From Urophycis tenuis (Eukaryota > Chordata > Actinopteri > Gadiformes > Phycidae): a DNA stretch of 64,000 nt. The DNA is taken from assembly GCA_036785325.1 (NCBI GenBank), contig JAXIVH010000065.1, positions 186,001 through 250,000 on the forward strand. Direction: 5' to 3'. The notes under the pieces are model-generated. The model was given only the letters and a program-made list of their open reading frames with translations, was not told where the DNA came from and made no database searches. The first letter of the stretch is position 1. The number at the start of each line of letters is the position of its first letter. Of the stretch, positions 58,301-64,000 are shown piece by piece. The position numbers and the translations under genes are program-made.

Positions 58301-61300
58301 AGAACAGAAATTAATTAGCTTAGTATTTCAACGACCCATGAGTCAATATAGTCTTGCCATACGCCGTTGGAAAGCTTAGATTTCCTCGCTTAAAATGAGC
58401 CCATTTGCGAGCAGTCTGGTTGATTACAGACTAAACTGCATCAGGTTGACTGAAGTCTACCCAACAGCTAAAAACATACCTTCAACGTTTCAATTAACAT
58501 CAATCTTTCCTAACAGAACACAAATTAATTAGCTCAGTATTTCAATGACCCATGAGTCAATATAGTCTTGCCATACGCCGTTGGAAAGCTTAGATTTCCC
58601 CGCTTAAAATGAGCCCATCCCCGAGCAATTTGGTTGGTCAAAGACGAAACTGCGTCAGGTTGACTGAAGTCTACCCAGCAGCTAAAAACATACCTTCAAC
58701 GTTTCAATTAACATCAATCTTTCCTTACAGAACACAAATTAATTAGCTTAGTATTTCAACGACCCTTTGGTGAATATAGTCTTGCCATACGCCGTTGGAA
58801 AGCTTAGATTTCCCCGCTTAAAATGAGCCCATCCACGAGCAGTCTGGTTGCTCACAGACAAAACTGCATCAGGTTGACTGAAGTTTGTCCAGCAGCTAAA
58901 AACATACCTTCAACGTTGCAATTAACATCAATCTTTCCTTACAGAACACAAATTAATTAGCTTAGTATTTCAACGACCCATGAGTCAATATAGTCTTGCC
59001 ATACGCCGTTGGAAAGCTTAGATTTCCCCGCTTAAAATGAGCCCATCTTCGAGCAATGTGGTTGTTCACAGACAAAACTGCGTCAGATTGACTGAAGTCT
59101 ACACAGCAGCTAAAAACATACCTTCAACGTTTCAATTAACATCAATCTTTCCTTACAGAACACAAATTAATTAGCTTAGTATTTCAACGACCCATGAGTC
59201 AATATAGTCTTGCCATACGCCGTTGGAAAGCTTAGATTTCCCCGCTTAAAATGAGCCCATCCGCGAGCAGTCTGGTTGCTCACAGACAAAACTGCGTCAG
59301 GTTGACTGAAGTCTACCCAGCAGCTAAAAACATACCTTCAACGTTTCAATTAACATCAATCTTTCCTTACAGAACACAAATTAATTAGCTTAGTATTTCA
59401 ACGACCCATGAGTCAATATAGTCTTGCTATACGCCGTTGGAAAGCTTAGATTTCCCCGCTTAAAATGAGCCCATCCCCGAGAAATTTGGTTGCTCACAGA
59501 CAAAACTGCGTCAGTTTGACTGAAGTCTACCCAGCAGCTAAAAACATACCTTCAACGTTTCAATTAACATCAATCTTTCCTCACAGAACACAAATTAATT
59601 AGCTTAGTATTTCAACGACCCATGAGTCAATATAGTGTTGCCATACGCCGTTGGAAAGCTTAGATTTCCCCGCTTAAAATGAGCCCGTCCTTGAGCAGTC
59701 TGGTTGCTCAAAGGCAAAACTGCGTCAGGTTGACTGAAGTCTACCCAGCAGCTAAAAACATACCTTCAACGTTTCAATTAACATCAATCTTTCCTTACAG
59801 AACACAAATTAATTAGCTTAGTATTTCAACGACCCATGAGTCAACATAGTCTTGCCATACGCCGTTGGAAAGCTTAGATTTCCATGCTTAAAATGAGCCC
59901 ATCCCCGAGCAATTTGGTTGCTCACAGACAAAACTGGGTCAGTTTTACTGAAGTCTACCCAGCAGCTAAAAACATACCTTCAACGTTTCAATTAAGATCA
60001 ATCTTTCCTTACAGAACACAAATTAATTAGCTTAGTATTTCAACGACCCTTTGATGAATATAGTCTTGCCATACACCGTTGGAAAGCTTAGATTTCCCTG
60101 CTTAAAATGAGCCCATCCGCGAGCAGTCTGGTTGATCACAGACTAAACTGCGTCAGGTTGACTGAAGTCTACCCAGCAGCTAAAACATACCTTAAACGTT
60201 TCAATTAACATCAATCTTTCCTTACAGAACACCAATTAATTAGCTTAGTATTTCATGACCCATGAGTCAATATAGTCTTGCCATACGCTGTTGGAAAGCT
60301 TAGATTTCCCCGCTTAAAATGAGCCCATCTGCGAGCAGTCTGGTTGCTCACAGACTAAACTGCGTCAGGTTGACTGAAGTCTACCCAGCAGCTAAAAAAA
60401 TACCTTCAACGTTTCAATTAACATCAATCTTTCCTTACAGAACACAAATTAATTAGCTTAGTATTTCAACGACCCATGAGTCAATATAGTCTTGCCATAC
60501 GCCGTTGGAAAGCTTAGATTTCCCCGCTTAAAATGAGCCCATACGCGAGCAGTCTGGTTGATCACAGACAAAACTGCGTCAGGTTGACTGAAGTCTACCC
60601 AGCAGCTAAAAACATACCTTCAACGTTTAAATTAAGATCAATCTTTCCTTACAGAACACAAATTAATTAGCTTAGTATTTCAACGAACCTTTGGTGAATA
60701 TAGTCTTGCCATACGCCGTTGGAAAGCTTAGATTTCCCTGCTTAATATGAGCCCTCCCCGAGCAATTTGGTTGCTCACAGACTAAACTGCGTCAGGTTGA
60801 CTGAAGTCTACCCAGCAGCTAAAAACATACCTTCAACGTTTCAATTAACATCAATCTTTCCTTACAGAACACAAATTAATTAGCTTATTATATCAACGAC
60901 CCATGAGTCAATATAGTCTTGCCATACGTCGTTGGAAAGCTTAGATTTCCCCGCTTTAAATGAGCCCGTCCGCGAGCAGTCTGGTTACTCACAGACAAAA
61001 CTGCGTCAGGTTGACTGAGGTCTACCCAGCAGCTAAAAACATACCTTCAACGTTTCAATTAACATCAATCTTTCCTTACAGAACACAAATTAATTAGCTT
61101 AGTATTTCAACGACCCTTTGGTAAATATAGTCTTGCCATACGCAGTTGGAAAGCTTAGATTTCCCCGCTTATAATGAGCCCATCCCCGAGCAATTTAATT
61201 GCTCACAGACAAAACTGCGTCAGGTTGACTGAAGTCTACCCAGCAGCTAAAAACATACCTTCAACATTTCAATTAAGATCAATCTTTCCTTACAGAACAC

Positions 61301-61988
61301 AAATTAATTAGCTTAGTATTTCAACGAGCCTTTGGTGAATATAGTCTTGCCATACGCCGTTGGAAAGCTTAGATTTCCCCGCTTAAAATGAGCCCATCCG
61401 CGAGCAGTCTGGTTGATCACAGACTAAACTGCGTCAGGTTGACTGAAGTCTACCCAGCAGCTAAAAACATACCTTCAACGTTTCAATTAACATCAATCTT
61501 TCCTTACAGAACTCAAATTAATTAGCTTAGTATTTCAACGACACATCAGTCAATATAGTCTTGCCATACGGCGTTGGAAAGCTTAGATTTCCCCGCTTTA
61601 AATGAGCCCGTCCGCGAGCAGTCTGGTTACTCACAGACAAAACTGCGTCAGGTTGACTGAAGTCTACCCAGCAGCTAAAAACATACCTTCAACGTTTCAA
61701 TTAACATCAATCTTTGCTTACAGAACACAAATTAATTAGCTTAGTATTTCAACGACCCATGAGTCAATATAGTCTTGCCATACGCCGTTGGGAAGCTTAG
61801 ATTTCCCCACTTAAAATGAGCCAATCCGCGAGCAGTCTGCTTGATCACAGACTAAACTGCGTCAGGTTGACTGAAGTCTACCCAGCAGCTAAAAACATAC
61901 CTTCAACGTTTCAATTAACATCAATCTTTCCTTACAGAACACAAATTAATTAGCTTATTATATCAACGACCCATGAGTCAATATAGTC
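39489..61988 (-). repeat. 18-mer (3860-bp) higher-order repeat and larger duplications
   Basis: 3860-bp units at 39489, 48489 and 52349, with variant units at 43349 and 56209 that include about nine more typical monomers (45.2-47.2 kb and 58.1-60.06 kb). Shared private variants show two larger copying events. One has an offset of 9000 bp (38.2-43.3 kb to 47.2-52.3 kb, sharing the CACAGAAAAAACTG variant). The other has an offset of 12860 bp (43.3-47.2 kb to 56.2-60.07 kb, sharing CACAAATTAA at 43731 and 56591). Confidence 0.88.
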
Positions 61989-64000
61989 TTGCCATACGCC
62001 GTTGGAAAGCTTAGATTTATTTCCCTGCTTAAAATGAGCCCATCCCCGAGCAATTTGGTTGCTCACAGACAAAACTGCATCAGGTTGACTGAAGTCTACC
62101 CAGCAGCTAAAAACATACCTTCAACGTTTCAATTAAGATCAATCTTTCCTTACAGAACACAAATTAATTAGCTTAGTATTTCAACGACCCTTTGATGAAT
62201 ATAGTCTTGCCATACACCGTTGGAAAGCTTAGATTTCCCTGCTTAAAATGAGCCCATCCGCGAGCAGTCTGGTTGATCACAGACTAAACTGCGTCAGGTT
62301 GACTGAAGTCTACCCAGCAGCTAAAACATACCTTAAACGTTTCAATTAACATCAATCTTTCCTTACAGAACACCAATTAATTAGCTTAGTATTTCATGAC
62401 CCATGAGTCAATATAGTCTTGCCATACGCTGTTGGAAAGCTTAGATTTCCCCGCTTAAAATGAGCCCATCTGCGAGCAGTCTGGTTGCTCACAGACTAAA
62501 CTGCGTCAGGTTGACTGAAGTCTACCCAGCAGCTAAAAAAATACCTTCAACGTTTCAATTAACATCAATCTTTCCTTACAGAACACAAATTAATTAGCTT
62601 AGTATTTCAACGACCCATGAGTCAATATAGTCTTGCCATACGCCGTTGGAAAGCTTAGATTTCCCCGCTTAAAATGAGCCCATACGCGAGCAGTCTGGTT
62701 GATCACAGACAAAACTGCGTCAGGTTGACTGAAGTCTACCCAGCAGCTAAAAACATACCTTCAACGTTTAAATTAAGATCAATCTTTCCTTACAGAACAC
62801 AAATTAATTAGCTTAGTATTTCAACGAGTCAACGACCCTTTGGTGAATATAGTCTTGCCATACGCCGTTGAAAGCTTAGATTTCCCCGCTTAAAATGAGC
62901 CAATCCCAAAGCAATTTGGTTGCTCACAGACAAAACTGCGTCAGGTTGACTGAAGTCTACCCAGCAGCTAAAAACATACCTTCAACGCTTCAATTAAGAT
63001 CAATCTTTCAATAAAGAACACAAATTAATTAGCTTAGTATTTCATCGACCCATGAGTCAATATAGTCTTGCCATACGCCGTTGGGAAGCTTAGATTTCCC
63101 CGCTTAAAATGAGCCAATCCGCGAGCAGTCTGCTTGATCACAGACTAAACTGCGTCAGGTTGACTGAAGTCTACCCAGCAGCTAAAAACATACCTTCAAC
63201 GTTTCAATTAACATCAATCTTTCAATAAAGAACACAATTAATTAGCTTAGTATTTCAACGACCCATGAGTCAATATAGTCTTGCCATACTCCGTTGGAAA
63301 ACTTAGATTTCCCTGCTTAAAATGAGCCCATCCGCGAGCAGTCTGGTTGATCAGACTAAACTGCGTCAGGTTGACTGAAGTCTACCCAGCAGCTAAAAAC
63401 ATACCTTCAACGTTTAAATTAAGATCAATCTTTCCTTACAGAACACAAATTAATTAGCTTAGTATTTCAAAGACCCTTTGGTGAATATAGTCTTGCCATA
63501 CGCCGTTGGAAAGCTTAGATTTTCCTGCTTAAAATGAGCCCATCCGCGAGCAGTCTGGTTGATCACAGACTAAACTGCGTCAGGTTGACTGAAGTCTACC
63601 CAGCAGCTAAAACATACCTTCAACGTTTCAATTAACATCAATCTTTCCTTACAGAACACAAATTAATTAGCTTAGTATTTCAACCACCCTTTGGTGAATA
63701 TAGTCTTGCCATACGCCGTTGGAAAGCTTAGATTTCCCCGCTTAAAATGAGCCCATCCGCGAGCAGTCTGGTTGATCACAGACTAAACTGCGTCAGGTTG
63801 ACTGAAGTCTACCCAGCAGCTAAAAACATACCTTCAACGTTTCAATTAAGATCAATCTTTCAATAAGGAACACAAATTAATTAGCTTAGTATTTCAACGA
63901 CACATCAGTCAATATAGTCTTGCCATACGGCGTTGGAAAGCTTAGATTTCCCCGCTTTAAATGAGCCCGTCCGCGAGCAGTCTGGTTACTCACAGACAAA

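Larger units (their letters stand above)
33009..64000 (-). repeat. Large 214-bp satellite array with higher-order repeats
   Basis: About 145 monomers without interruption, continuing past the window edge. A marker monomer with an ATTT insertion (TTAGATTTATTTCCCTG) recurs at 34779, 37348, 39489, 43349, 48489, 52349, 56209 and 61989 (frame starts), giving spacings of 2569, 2141, 3860, 5140, 3860, 3860 and 5780 bp, close to 12, 10, 18, 24, 18, 18 and 27 monomers. A second marker with an 8-bp insertion (CAACGAGTCAACGACC) recurs about every 1500 and 2360 bp. The recurring 60-codon frames starting MPYAVGKLRF are satellite translations, not genes. Confidence 0.97.

Noticed and set aside
33009..64000. 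CRISPR-like array of regular repeats
   Set aside because: The 214-bp units are contiguous satellite monomers with no unique spacers, in a eukaryotic context.

Overview
The window looks like repeat-rich DNA from a teleost fish. The evidence is the 3' end of a Rex3-type RTE retrotransposon with its (GATG)n tail, a second LINE of the L2/CR1/Rex1-like group with a complete ORF, an RNase H-bearing LINE of the I/Nimb type, spliced exons of a zona pellucida (egg coat) domain gene, and a tRNA-Lys(UUU)-type sequence. Nothing bacterial is present. The dominant component is a 214-bp satellite carrying a HindIII site in nearly every monomer. It lies on the + strand from 1 to 16 kb and on the - strand from 24.4 kb to the end. 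Layout: 1-9.8 kb holds four copies of a 503-505 nt exon with intact splice acceptor and donor, each separated from the next by a block of (n + one half) satellite monomers. The first two modules form a 2196-bp tandem duplication. 9.9-10.9 kb holds the phase-compatible terminal exon and 3' UTR of the same gene. 11.2-13.0 kb is a decayed RNase H LINE ending in (TTTA)n, followed by a 194-bp (AAG)n tract and a CCAAT/CRE-containing promoter-like segment. 14.5-16.0 kb holds one isolated, shorter satellite monomer, exon copy 5 and a short satellite stretch. 16-23.4 kb is the non-satellite centre of the inversion. It contains tRNA-like units, part of a ZP-domain gene on the - strand (four exons, three of whose junctions agree in phase), LTR-like remnants and two LINE 3' ends. 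23.4-33 kb is the inverted counterpart with exon copies 6-8 on the - strand. A full-length LINE (27391-30791) sits inside a satellite monomer there. 33.0-64.0 kb is uninterrupted - strand satellite organised into higher-order repeats: a 10-mer of about 2141 bp, then an 18-mer of 3860 bp, with larger 9.0-kb and 12.86-kb duplications laid over these. How the parts relate: the satellite always joins the exon module at the same two monomer positions. Exon and satellite therefore appear to have amplified together from one locus whose intron carried the founding monomer. The exon encodes a proline-rich stretch and a conserved domain with an N-S-L-E-G-x-H-x-H motif that continues across the splice into the terminal exon. 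I suspect a transposase-derived gene, but the family is not established from sequence alone. Seven of the eight exon copies cannot be read through in one frame; only copy 3 is fully open. Most short ORFs elsewhere are repeat shadows.
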